DNA from: Thermoleophilia bacterium | Lineage (GTDB): Bacteria; Actinomycetota; Thermoleophilia; Gaiellales; Gaiellaceae | Assembly (NCBI GenBank): GCA_025933895.1 | Contig: JAICZB010000017.1 | Span: 1 to 17,841, forward strand | Length of the DNA: 17,841 bases | Reading direction: 5' to 3' | Shown: one piece after another, positions 5,168 through 12,611 of the stretch | How positions within the stretch are numbered: the stretch's first letter is position 1 | Layout of the letters: each line of letters starts with the position of its first letter | Position numbers and translations under genes: made by a program | The notes under the pieces: model-generated | The model's input: only the letters and a program-made list of their open reading frames with translations | Told to the model about the DNA's origin: nothing | Database searches by the model: none

Positions 5168-6057
5168 TCGAGCGTCTCCCGTGCGAACGCGACGAACTCC
5201 TGGGCGACGCGCGTCTCCGCGCGGCCGCTCGCCCGGGCGAGCTGGACGTCTCGCGCCGGCTCGAGGCCCTCGACGCGCACGACCGCAAGCGCTCCAGCGG
5301 CGAGGTCTCCCTCGATCGCGATACGCGAGATGAACGTGGCGCCGAAACCCGCGAGCACCGCCGCACGCGCGGACTCCTGCAGCCCGAGCTCGAGCTTCAC
5401 GTTCAGGTCGCGGAGGCGAAGGCCGAGCTCGCGCAGCTCGTCGTCGATCATCTGCCGGATGCCGGCACCCTCCTGCATGAGGACGAGCGGCTCGACCCTC
5501 AACTCGTCGAGTGTCAGGCTCTTGCCGGCGCACTTGTGGCCGGCGGGCACTGCGAGAACGACCTCGTCGCGATAGAAAGGCTCGAACGTGACGCCGCGAT
5601 GACGGCCGCCCGCGCCGACCACTCCGAGCTCGAGCTCGCGCCGCCCCACCTGCTCGACAACCGTGTGCGTGTCGGAGACGGTCAGCGCGACGTGCACCTG
5701 TGGATGGAGCTGCTGGAACTCCCCGAGCAGGCCCGGCAGGACGCTCCCGCCCGGTCCGGTGGAGGCCCCGATCTCGAGCCGGCCTTTCAGCTCACCCTCC
5801 GCCTCCTCGCCGAGGTCGGCGAGCAGCTGCTGCTCGAGTGCGATCAGGCGCAGCGCACCGCGGTAGAGCCGGAGACCTGCCTCGGTCGGCTCGACCCGCC
5901 GGCCGGAACGGTCGAGGAGTTGCTGGCCGATGCGCTGCTCGAGGGACCGGATCTGCAGGCTGACCGCCGGCTGGGTCACGCCGAGCTGGTCCGCGGCCTG
6001 CGAAAAGCTCCGGCGCTCGACGACTGCACAGAAGGCCGCCAGCTGCTTCGTGTCCAT
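5164..6057 (-). CDS. LysR-family transcriptional regulator
   Basis: The 297-residue length is typical of the family. The N-terminal winged helix-turn-helix (about 1-60) contains SFSQAADQLGVTQPAVSLQIRSLE. A substrate-binding-like effector domain follows from about residue 90, beginning GRLEIGAST. It resembles the CysL/CcpC-like branch in general style, but no effector can be assigned. The ATG at 6057 is the natural start because the HTH begins at once; there is no strong Shine-Dalgarno. Its stop overlaps the start of the dehydrogenase-like gene by 4 nt, so the two are co-translated and this gene is the likely target. A near-perfect LysR-type site covers its own start codon, suggesting autoregulation. 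Confidence 0.95.
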   Translation of the reverse strand: MDTKQLAAFCAVVERRSFSQAADQLGVTQPAVSLQIRSLEQRIGQQLLDRSGRRVEPTEAGLRLYRGALRLIALEQQLLADLGEEAEGELKGRLEIGASTGPGGSVLPGLLGEFQQLHPQVHVALTVSDTHTVVEQVGRRELELGVVGAGGRHRGVTFEPFYRDEVVLAVPAGHKCAGKSLTLDELRVEPLVLMQEGAGIRQMIDDELRELGLRLRDLNVKLELGLQESARAAVLAGFGATFISRIAIEGDLAAGALAVVRVEGLEPARDVQLARASGRAETRVAQEFVAFARETLE

Positions 6058-6070
6058 AAGGACATCTTAT
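6056..6070. promoter_or_regulatory. LysR-type operator over the regulator's start codon
   Basis: ATAAG-GACAT-CTTAT is a perfect dyad of T-N11-A form, also readable as ATAA-N7-TTAT, the layout described for B. subtilis CcpC sites. It overlaps the LysR ATG (6055-6057) and lies between the divergent LysR and sugar-transferase genes, so it could control both. Confidence 0.5.
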
Positions 6071-6106
6071 AACTGGAACAGACTGCCCGCCGGTGCCCCG
6101 CCGCTT

Positions 6107-6112
6107 TACGAT
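6107..6112 (+). promoter_or_regulatory. Candidate -10 box for a leaderless sugar-transferase mRNA
   Basis: TACGAT lies 7 nt before the GTG at 6120, the spacing expected if transcription starts at the start codon, as is common in actinobacteria. No clear -35 is seen. Confidence 0.35.
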
Positions 6113-6119
6113 CGAGCGC

Positions 6120-6803
6120 GTGTCAGACCCGACGCGGATCGAGGACACGCTCGTCCGCGGCTACCGCCGGCTCGCACTCGAGACGCCGGCCCGGCCGCGC
6201 GACGTCGTCCTGCGTGCCCTCGACGTCCTCCTCTCCTCGCTGTTCCTGCTCCTCTCGCTGCCGGTCTCGCTCGCGATCGCCGTGCTGGTGCTCGCCACGA
6301 GCGGGACGCCGATCCTCTACCGCGGCGAGCGCGTCGGCCGGGGTGCCCGCGTCTTCACGATGTACAAGTTCCGGACGCTGCGGCGCGGCGCCGAGCGGCG
6401 GCTCGGCGCGTACCTCGGCGAGCAGCTCGTCGAGCGGACGCAGGCCGAGTTCACGCCGGTCGGCCGGTGGCTCAAGGCGACCCAGCTCGACGAGATACCG
6501 CAGTTCGTGAACGTCCTGCGCGGCGACATGAGCCTCGTCGGGCCGCGGCCGATCCGCCCAGTCTTCTTCGAGGAGCTCGCACACGAGCTGCCGTCGTACT
6601 GGCAGCGCCTCGTCGTCCGTCCCGGCCTGACCGGCTTCGCCCAGGTGCGGCGCGGCTACGAGACCCCGATGGGCGAGAAGCTCGCCCACGATCTCGAGTG
6701 GATCGCTGACCGGTCGGTCCGTCTCTACCTGCGCACCGTCGTCGCCACGGGCTGGCGCGTGCTCCGGCAGTCGCTCGGAGGACTGCTGGGGCGGCGCGCC
6801 TAA
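6120..6803 (+). CDS. Polyprenyl-phosphate sugar-1-phosphate transferase (bacterial sugar transferase, PglC/WcaJ catalytic domain)
   Basis: Monotopic phosphoglycosyl transferase that moves a sugar-1-phosphate from a UDP-sugar to undecaprenyl phosphate at the inner membrane, the first committed step of a surface glycan. The 227-residue protein is the small PglC-like form. One hydrophobic segment (about 35-60) is the likely re-entrant membrane helix, followed by ILYRGERVGRGARVFTMYKF, the catalytic LDE pair (Asp124-Glu125) in QLDEIPQFVNVLRGDMSLVG, and VRPGLTGFAQVRRG. GTG at 6120 is preferred because TACGAT sits 7 nt upstream; an in-frame GTG at 6093 would add 9 residues but lacks a Shine-Dalgarno. 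It ends 9 nt before the asparagine synthase gene. The sugar is not determinable. Confidence 0.92.
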   Translation: MSDPTRIEDTLVRGYRRLALETPARPRDVVLRALDVLLSSLFLLLSLPVSLAIAVLVLATSGTPILYRGERVGRGARVFTMYKFRTLRRGAERRLGAYLGEQLVERTQAEFTPVGRWLKATQLDEIPQFVNVLRGDMSLVGPRPIRPVFFEELAHELPSYWQRLVVRPGLTGFAQVRRGYETPMGEKLAHDLEWIADRSVRLYLRTVVATGWRVLRQSLGGLLGRRA

Positions 6804-6812
6804 GGTAGAGCC

Positions 6813-8702
6813 GTGTGCGGAATCTGCGGGATCGCGACGACACACGGCGTCGCGGACGTCGAGTCGCTGCGCGCGATGAGCGAACTGCTCGCGCATCGCG
6901 GCCCCGACAGCGCCGGCGAGCACGTCGACGGAGGCATCGCCCTTGCGGCCCGGCGGCTGTCGATCCTCGACCTCGAGCACGGCGACCAGCCGATCGCAAA
7001 CGAGGACGGAAGCTGCGTCGTCGTGCAGAACGGCGAGATCTACAACTACCCGGAGCTCCGCCGCGAGCTCGAGCGCGCGGGACACGTACTGCGGACGCGC
7101 TGCGACACCGAGGCGCTCGTCCACCTGTACGAGGAGCACGGTGCCGGCTTCGCCGAGCTGCTGCGCGGAATGTTCGCCGTCGCGATCTGGGATGCACCGC
7201 GCCGCCGGCTCGTGCTCGCGCGTGATCGCTACGGGATCAAGCCGCTCTACTACCGCCACGTCGGCGAGGAGCTGCGCTTCGCGTCGGAGCTGCGCGCCCT
7301 GCCGCGCGGCGAGATCGATCTCGACGCCCTCGAGGCGTTCCTCGCCTTCAACTCGATTCCGGCCCCCTACTCGATCTTCCGCGACGTCCGGAAGTTGCCG
7401 GCCGGCCACGCGCTCGTCTGGGAAGCCGGACGCATCTCGCTCGAGCGGTACGCCCGGCCGGGTCCGGCCGCCGAGGGCGAGCTCAGGACGGACGACGAGG
7501 CAGAGCTCGTGGAGGAGCTGCGCGCCAGGTTGCGCGACTCGGTGCGCGCGCATCTCCTCTCGGACGTGCCGGTCGGCGTCCTCCTGTCCGGCGGCGTCGA
7601 CTCCGCCGCGCTCGCCGCACTCGCGGCTCAGGAGACGGCGGAGCCGGTGCATACGTTCACGATCGGCTTCGCCGAGCGGAGCTTCGACGAGCGCGCCGAC
7701 GCGCGGCTGGTCGCAGAGCGATACGAGACCGAGCACCACGAGCTGCTCGTGCGGCCGGAGCCCGAGCTGCTCTTGCCGGCGCTCGCGGAGGCGTTCGACG
7801 AACCGTTCGCGGACTCGTCCGCGCTCCCGACGTACCTCGTCTCGCAGCTCGCGGCCGAGCACGTCAAGGTCGCGCTCTCAGGCGAGGGAGGAGACGAGCT
7901 CTTCGGCGGCTACTACACGTACGCCGCGGATCTCTTCGCCGATCGCGTCGCGCCGTTCGCGCGCGCGGTGCGCCCCCTCGTCGAGGCGCTCCCGGCGTCC
8001 ACCCGCAAGGCGAGCCTCGACTACAAGGCGAAGCGGTTCGTGCGTGCGGCGCACCTCCCGCCGCTCGAGCGGCATCACGGCTGGAAGGAGATCTTCTCGG
8101 CCGACGCCCGGGCCGAGCTGACCGGTGGCCGCGCCGGGTTCGATCCGGTCGACGTCTATCGGGCGCGGTACGCAGAGACCGCCGGGGCGCCGCAACTCGC
8201 GCGACTGCAGGACGTCGACTTCGGCGTCTACCTCGTGGACGACCTCCTCGTGAAGACCGACCGCGCGTCGATGGCGCACTCGCTGGAGGTCCGCGTCCCC
8301 TTCCTCGACCCGCTCGTGACGAACCTGGCCTTCGCGCTGCCGACGCGCCTGAAGGTGCGCGGGCTCGCGAAGAAGGTGCTGCTACGCAAGGCGCTCGAGC
8401 CGCTCCTGCCGGACGAGATCGTCCACGGCCGCAAGCGCGGCTTCTCGATCCCGGCCGCGGCGTGGCTCCGTGGTGAGCTCGAGCCCTTCGCGCGCGCGAC
8501 GCTCGCGCCGGAGACGCTGCGGCGCCAGGGCTTCATCCGCCCGGAGCCGGTCGCACGGCTGCTCGACGAGCACGCCGCCGGCCGTGAGGACTGGAGCCGC
8601 CAGCTGTGGGGGCTGCTCGCGTTCACGCTCTGGTACGAGCGGCACGTCGAGCAAGAGCCGCCGCATCTGCGATCGGCAAGGATGGAGGCGCTCGTCGCAT
8701 GA
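6813..8702 (+). CDS. asnB: Asparagine synthase (glutamine-hydrolysing), AsnB type
   Basis: Two-domain amidotransferase. The N-terminal glutaminase starts MCGICGIA, with Cys2 as the nucleophile, then LAHRGPDSAGEH, RLSILDL..G.QPI and NGEIYNY. The C-terminal synthetase has the ATP-pyrophosphatase loop LLSGGVDS (SGGVDS at 259-264), LSGEGGDELFGGYYTY and DRASMAHSLEVRVPFLD. The 629-residue length suits the AsnB forms common in exopolysaccharide clusters, where such enzymes may amidate a sugar acid or other acceptor rather than serve only asparagine supply. The GTG start is required for the N-terminal Cys. It sits between a phosphoglycosyl transferase (9 nt upstream) and a DUF354 glycosyltransferase (ATGA overlap), so the three form one operon. 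The physiological acceptor is uncertain. Confidence 0.95.
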   Translation: MCGICGIATTHGVADVESLRAMSELLAHRGPDSAGEHVDGGIALAARRLSILDLEHGDQPIANEDGSCVVVQNGEIYNYPELRRELERAGHVLRTRCDTEALVHLYEEHGAGFAELLRGMFAVAIWDAPRRRLVLARDRYGIKPLYYRHVGEELRFASELRALPRGEIDLDALEAFLAFNSIPAPYSIFRDVRKLPAGHALVWEAGRISLERYARPGPAAEGELRTDDEAELVEELRARLRDSVRAHLLSDVPVGVLLSGGVDSAALAALAAQETAEPVHTFTIGFAERSFDERADARLVAERYETEHHELLVRPEPELLLPALAEAFDEPFADSSALPTYLVSQLAAEHVKVALSGEGGDELFGGYYTYAADLFADRVAPFARAVRPLVEALPASTRKASLDYKAKRFVRAAHLPPLERHHGWKEIFSADARAELTGGRAGFDPVDVYRARYAETAGAPQLARLQDVDFGVYLVDDLLVKTDRASMAHSLEVRVPFLDPLVTNLAFALPTRLKVRGLAKKVLLRKALEPLLPDEIVHGRKRGFSIPAAAWLRGELEPFARATLAPETLRRQGFIRPEPVARLLDEHAAGREDWSRQLWGLLAFTLWYERHVEQEPPHLRSARMEALVA

Positions 8703-9760
8703 CCACCTCAGAAAGTGCTGCGCACTCCCCGGGGGCCCCCGGTTTGAGGGTCTGGATCGACATGACCGCTCCTGCGCACGTCCTGGTCTTCCGACCGCTC
8801 ATCGAGATCCTGCGCGGTCGCGGGGACGAGGTGTCGATCACGGCACGCGACTACGCACAAACGATCCAACTGCTCGAGCTCCACGGCCTGCAGGCCGACG
8901 AGGTGGTCGGACGGCACGGCGGCCGCTCCCGCCTGCAGAAGGCGCGGCAGATGACGCACCGGCTCGGCGCCCTGCGATCGTGGGCCAGGTCCCGCGACTT
9001 CGACGTCGCTCTCGCGCACGGCTCGCACGAGCTGACGATCTCCGCACGCCGGCTCGGGATCCCGAGCTCGACGACGTTCGACTACGAGTTCGCGACCCTG
9101 CAGCACCAGCTCGGCTGCCGCGCGGCGACGCGCGTCGTCGTGCCGGCGGCGATCCCACCGGAGCGGCTGCGGCCGTACGGGGTGCGCCTACCGAAGCTCG
9201 TCCAGTATCCGGGCCTGAAGGAGGAGTACTACCTCTCGGACTTCGAGCCGGACCGCTCGCTGCTCGACCGATACGGCGTCGATCCGGCGCGGGTGCTCGT
9301 GGTTCTGCGGCCGCCGCCGGACGTGTCGCTCTACCACCGGCACTCGAACCCGCTCTTTCCGCAGACGCTCGAGCATCTCGGCCGGGCGGAGGACGTGCAC
9401 GCGTTCGTCCTGCCGCGGACGGAGGAGCAGCGGGAGTTCGTGCGCGGGCTCGCGCTGCCGTCGGTGATCCTGCCGGAGGGCGCGGTCGACGCGCAGAGCC
9501 TGATCGCGCTCGCGGATCTCGTCGTCTCGGCCGGCGGGACGATGAACCGCGAGGCGGCCGCGCTCGGCGTTCCGGTCTACACGACGTATGGTGGGCGGCT
9601 CGGCGGGGTGGACGAGGAGCTGATCCGGGACGGGCGGCTGAAGCCGCTCACCGATCCGCGCGCGCTCGAGTTGCGCAAGCGGGACGAGTCGGCGGCGGGT
9701 CGGGTACGCCGCGAGCCGGCCGAGATGTTGCACCTGCTCCTCTCCGCGCTGGACGCCTGA
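8699..9760 (+). CDS. DUF354-family glycosyltransferase-like protein
   Basis: The 353-residue protein resembles the DUF354 family, which has a GT-B-like fold and is frequent in archaeal and bacterial surface-glycan loci. Visible features are the start LRVWIDMTAPAHVLVFRPLI, ITARDYAQT, HGSHELTISARRLGIPS, YPGLKEEYYLSDFEPD in the linker, and a C-terminal donor-site-like stretch LIALADLVVSAGGTMNREAA. ATG at 8699 overlaps the asnB stop as ATGA; the roughly 20 residues before the conserved start are polar and not recognisably conserved. Donor and acceptor sugars are unknown. Operon context with a phosphoglycosyl transferase suggests it extends the lipid-linked sugar. Its last 113 nt overlap, tail to tail, the end of the opposite-strand small membrane protein gene. 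Confidence 0.9.
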   Translation: MTTSESAAHSPGAPGLRVWIDMTAPAHVLVFRPLIEILRGRGDEVSITARDYAQTIQLLELHGLQADEVVGRHGGRSRLQKARQMTHRLGALRSWARSRDFDVALAHGSHELTISARRLGIPSSTTFDYEFATLQHQLGCRAATRVVVPAAIPPERLRPYGVRLPKLVQYPGLKEEYYLSDFEPDRSLLDRYGVDPARVLVVLRPPPDVSLYHRHSNPLFPQTLEHLGRAEDVHAFVLPRTEEQREFVRGLALPSVILPEGAVDAQSLIALADLVVSAGGTMNREAAALGVPVYTTYGGRLGGVDEELIRDGRLKPLTDPRALELRKRDESAAGRVRREPAEMLHLLLSALDA

Positions 9761-9947
9761 GCCGGCGAAGCGCAGCGAGGCTCCAGACGGCTTCGGCCAG
9801 ACCGAACGGAACGCTTCCGATCAGGAAGCCGTACGCGCTCGAAGCGGCACACCCGGCGGCGAAGAGGCCGACGAAAGCCCTGTGCCGTGCTTCGAGCGCG
9901 TAGGCGAGAACCATCGCCGAGACGGCGATTGCCCCGAAGACGGTCAC
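9648..9947 (-). CDS. Small two-helix membrane protein of the MerR cassette
   Basis: A 99-residue protein with two predicted membrane segments, about 2-18 and 24-48, the second ending AYGFLIGSVPFG, then EAVWSLAALRRLRRPARR and a disordered, Arg/Pro-rich tail. Similar short proteins with a YALE...GC..SS.YGFL..PFG..EA.W pattern are familiar in actinobacteria but have no assigned function that I know of. The GTG at 9947 overlaps the stop of the upstream CC-motif gene (GTGA), the main support for the call. The last 113 nt run antisense into the DUF354 gene; the tail beyond residue 65 may be a recent extension. A role in metal or thiol transport is only a guess from the MerR neighbour. Confidence 0.68.
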   Translation of the reverse strand: MTVFGAIAVSAMVLAYALEARHRAFVGLFAAGCAASSAYGFLIGSVPFGLAEAVWSLAALRRLRRPARRGAGATSRPARGVPDPPPTRPACATRARADR

Positions 9948-10252
9948 GCGAGTTGCGTGAACATCCCGTGCAGCGTGGACACTCCGATGCCCTCGGAGCG
10001 AGCGGCCATGACGAGCGTGTCGCCCTCGTCCTCGACGCTCCACGCGGCCCAGCTGCAGCAGTCGTTCTCGACTGCGACAAGCGCCTCCAGTTCCTTCCGA
10101 ACCGCGGGATGGGAGCGGAAGCTGAGGCGCAGGCCGTCGTTCGTTTCCTTCCTGCCGAGACCGAAGTTCTCGCCGAGCGCGAGCCAGCGCTCGCGCTGAC
10201 CCTTCCGATCGGTGTCCGACAGCGTGCAGGCGACCAATTCGGACAACCCCAT
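9944..10252 (-). CDS. Small CC-motif protein divergent from MerR regulator
   Basis: A 102-residue soluble protein of unknown function. It has the pattern ACTLSDTDRKGQRERWLALG near the start, ETNDGLRLSFR in the middle, and ENDCCSWAAW with two adjacent cysteines, the obvious candidate for metal or thiol chemistry. Proteins of this look occur widely in actinobacteria beside MerR genes, to my recollection, without a proven role. The ATG at 10252 is firm: AAGGAGG ends 8 nt upstream. The stop overlaps the GTG of the small membrane protein gene, so the two are a coupled pair. The merR gene is divergent and only 56 nt away, and a MerR-type promoter faces this gene. It may be a metal-binding or scavenging accessory protein (inference). 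Confidence 0.85.
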   Translation of the reverse strand: MGLSELVACTLSDTDRKGQRERWLALGENFGLGRKETNDGLRLSFRSHPAVRKELEALVAVENDCCSWAAWSVEDEGDTLVMAARSEGIGVSTLHGMFTQLA

Positions 10253-10284
10253 GACGCGTACCTCCTTGTGACGGTGGAGCCTCC

Positions 10285-10317
10285 ATCTTGCGAGTTAAAG
10301 TTGACTTGATGTCAAGT
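10285..10317 (-). promoter_or_regulatory. MerR-type promoter/operator between the CC-motif gene and merR
   Basis: The minus strand carries TTGACA (10315-10310), a 19-nt spacer and CAAGAT (10290-10285), the overlong spacing typical of MerR-activated promoters. Two dyads overlap it: AAGT-TG-ACTT (10298-10307) in the spacer and ACTTGA-TG-TCAAGT (10304-10317) over the merR ATG. On the plus strand TAAAGT (10296-10301) sits 7 nt before that ATG, fitting a leaderless merR transcript repressed by the same protein. Confidence 0.55.
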
Positions 10318-10731
10318 GAGCTTCTCGCGATCGGCGACGTGGCGCGCATCAGCGGCAAGGCGCCTTCGGCGATCCGGTACTACGAGTCGATCGGTCTGAT
10401 CGCCGACCCCATGCGCGTGAGCGGGCGACGCCGATATCCGGCCGAGGTGGTGAAGTCGCTGGCCGTCATCGACACCGCCCAGCGCGCCGGCCTCGCGCTC
10501 GACGACATCCGGCTCCTGCTGCGCGCGTCGGCAGAAGACGTGAACGCGGTTGAGCAATTGCGAGAGGTCGCCGAGCGGCGGCTACCGGTTCTCCGCGAGG
10601 CCATCGCACGGGCCGAGGTCGTGCGGGAGTGGCTGGAGCAAGCCGCCGACTGCTGTTGTCCGACGCTCGAGACCTGCCCGCTCTTCGAGCAGCCCTCTCA
10701 GCTCCCGGAACGCAGCTTCAGCCTCGGCTGA
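10309..10731 (+). CDS. MerR-family transcriptional regulator, ZntR-like with C-terminal Cys cluster
   Basis: A 140-residue regulator. The N-terminal HTH (about 5-70) reads IGDVARISGKAPSAIRYYESIGLI, then GRRRYPAEVVKSLAVID, canonical for MerR. A long dimerisation helix (about 75-112) is followed by Cys115-Cys116-Cys117 and Cys123 (CCCPTLETCPLF), where ZntR has its metal-binding CC and C. The cysteine that ZntR and MerR have at the start of the dimerisation helix is absent, so sensing, if by metal, would rely on the C-terminal cluster. ATG at 10309 is preferred over the TTG at 10288 because the intervening bases hold promoter and operator motifs. It is divergent from two small genes that are its likely targets. 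The ligand is unknown. Confidence 0.92.
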   Translation: MSSELLAIGDVARISGKAPSAIRYYESIGLIADPMRVSGRRRYPAEVVKSLAVIDTAQRAGLALDDIRLLLRASAEDVNAVEQLREVAERRLPVLREAIARAEVVREWLEQAADCCCPTLETCPLFEQPSQLPERSFSLG

Positions 10732-10748
10732 TCGCCCGACGACTGCAG

Positions 10749-12575
10749 TCAGGCGGCGAGCTCCGCCAGCCGCGAGAGCAGCTCCGAGCCGTACCGTTCG
10801 AGCTTCGCCGGCCCGATCCCCGGCACCGCAGCCAGCTCGGCGAGCGTCCGCGGAGTCCGTGCGGCCAGCTCCGCGAGCGTGCGGTCGTTGAAGACGACGA
10901 ACGCGGGCACCTCGTCTGCACGCGCCCGCGCGAGCCGCCACTCCCTGAGCGCCTGCACCGTGGGTGTCTGCTCGAGCACGGGACGTTCACGCTTCGAGGT
11001 CTGCGGCGCGGCCGCTCGCACACCGAGCTCGTCGAGGAAGCGGCTCGGCTTCCCCTCCCAGGTCACGAGCAGATGCCGCCTCGCGCGCGTCAGCCCAACG
11101 TAGAACAGCCGCCGCTCCTCTTCGACGTCGCCGCGGCGGATCGGCAGCTCTCCCTCCTCGACGCGCGGCAGCAGGACGGCGTCCCACTCGAGGCCCTTCG
11201 CGCGATGCAGCGTCAGCAGGTGGACGCCGCGGCCCGCGCTCTCGCCGAAGCGCTCGTGGAGCAGGGCGACGAAGCCGTCGACGTCACCCTCGAATCTCTC
11301 CGCGAGACGCACGATCCGCGTCAGGTCCGCCTGCCGCGTCTGCTCGCGCTCGCCGAGCTTGTCCGGGACCTCCGCGAGGAGCCCCTGGCGAACCGCGAGC
11401 TCGCGCACGACCTCGGCCGCCGGCCCCCGCAGGCTGCGCAGGGCCTTGAGCAGCTGCCGAGCCGCGTCCCGCGCGAGCAGCGACGCGCCCTGGGACGGGA
11501 TCCCGGCTTCGTGGAACGCCTCCTCGAACTCGCTCGTGCGCGCGTTCGTCCGCACGAGCACCGCCATCGCCTCGAACGGAACTCCGGCCGCGTGCAGCTG
11601 CCGCGCGTGCGCGGCGACGTCGAGTCCCGGTCCGACAACGGGCTCGGGACCCTCCGGGAGAGTCGGGGTGAGCGTCTTCGCCGAGCCGCCGAGCCGCGCG
11701 ACGAGCCGGTTCGCAAGCTCCAGCACCTGCGGCGTCGAGCGATAACTCCGCTCCAGCCGCACGACTTGGGCGTGAGCGAAGCGCCGCGGCAGCGCGAGCA
11801 GCCACTCGGCGCTCGCGCCGGTGAAGCCGTAGATCGCCTGGTAGTCGTCGCCGACCGCGCAGAGGTCGTCCCGCTCGCCGAGCCAGAGATCGAGCAGCGC
11901 CTGCTGCAGGAGGTTGACGTCCTGATACTCGTCCACCGTGAAGGCACGCCAGCGGTCGCGCACGGCGGCCCGCGCGTCCTCGTTCTCGTCGAGCAGCCGC
12001 ACAGTCCGCTCGAGCAGATCTTCGAAATCGAGGCGCCCCTCGGCGGACTTGCGCCGCTCGTACTCGCGGAAGACCCGGTGCGCGAGGTCGGGCGGCAGCG
12101 GCGGTTCGTGGTCGCCGAGCCCGTCGTAGTACGTCTCCGGAGTGAGCCGGCGATTCTTGGCCCATTCGATCTCCGTCGCAAGGTCGCCCGCCGGCCGGAA
12201 ACGGAACGGCACGGGCAGCGTGTTGCCGATCCGGCGCAGGAGCAGCGCCTTCGTGGCGAGGATCCGCCCGGGATCTCCCTGAAAGTTGCGGAGCAGCGCT
12301 AGCGCCGCCGAGTGGAAGGTCGAGGCTCGCACGCCCTCGACGCCGAGCGCGCCCAACCGGCTGCGGAGCTCGCCCGCGGCCTTGTCGGTGAACGTGACCG
12401 CCACGATCTGCTGTGGTGGGAAGGCGCCGCTCGCAACCTGCCAGGCGATCCGGCGCGTGATCGTGGTCGTCTTGCCCGTCCCCGCTCCGGCGAGGATGCA
12501 CAGCGGTCCGCGCGTCGTCTCCGCGGCGGCGCGCTGCTCGGGGTTCAGCCCTGCGAGGATCCTCTCGACGTCCAG
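10749..12575 (-). CDS. uvrD2: UvrD/PcrA-type 3'-5' DNA helicase with C-terminal HRDC domain (UvrD2-like)
   Basis: Superfamily 1A ATP-dependent helicase for DNA repair. From a CTG at 12575 it has 608 residues: Q-motif LNPEQR, Walker A AGAGTGKT (29-36), TFTDKAA, DEYQD, GDDYQAIYGFTGA, RLERSYRST, LLTLHRAKGLEWD and RLFYVGLTRARR, all in order. The last 75 or so residues (AFVVFNDRTLAELA..., AAVPGIGPAKLERYG) form an HRDC domain, as in mycobacterial UvrD2; the tetracysteine element usual before HRDC there is missing. The start is a problem: between the in-frame stop at 12614 and Walker A there is no ATG, GTG or TTG, and the first GTG (12404) would remove Walker A. CTG at 12575 is a provisional choice. 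It converges with merR, 17 nt apart. Confidence 0.88.
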   Translation of the reverse strand: MDVERILAGLNPEQRAAAETTRGPLCILAGAGTGKTTTITRRIAWQVASGAFPPQQIVAVTFTDKAAGELRSRLGALGVEGVRASTFHSAALALLRNFQGDPGRILATKALLLRRIGNTLPVPFRFRPAGDLATEIEWAKNRRLTPETYYDGLGDHEPPLPPDLAHRVFREYERRKSAEGRLDFEDLLERTVRLLDENEDARAAVRDRWRAFTVDEYQDVNLLQQALLDLWLGERDDLCAVGDDYQAIYGFTGASAEWLLALPRRFAHAQVVRLERSYRSTPQVLELANRLVARLGGSAKTLTPTLPEGPEPVVGPGLDVAAHARQLHAAGVPFEAMAVLVRTNARTSEFEEAFHEAGIPSQGASLLARDAARQLLKALRSLRGPAAEVVRELAVRQGLLAEVPDKLGEREQTRQADLTRIVRLAERFEGDVDGFVALLHERFGESAGRGVHLLTLHRAKGLEWDAVLLPRVEEGELPIRRGDVEEERRLFYVGLTRARRHLLVTWEGKPSRFLDELGVRAAAPQTSKRERPVLEQTPTVQALREWRLARARADEVPAFVVFNDRTLAELAARTPRTLAELAAVPGIGPAKLERYGSELLSRLAELAA

Positions 12576-12611
12576 GGCGCGGAGGCTAGCGCCGCCGTCG
12601 GCCGGGGACCG

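Noticed and set aside
4130..5575. Plus-strand frame of 481 codons opposite the dehydrogenase-like and LysR genes
   Set aside because: Starts inside the palindromic element and spans two clear genes in antisense; no motifs.
6123..7862. Minus-strand frame of 579 codons opposite the sugar transferase and asnB
   Set aside because: Antisense shadow; the plus-strand proteins carry full catalytic motifs.
10749..12404. GTG at 12404 as the helicase start
   Set aside because: It would delete the Q-motif and Walker A, which are intact in the same frame just upstream.
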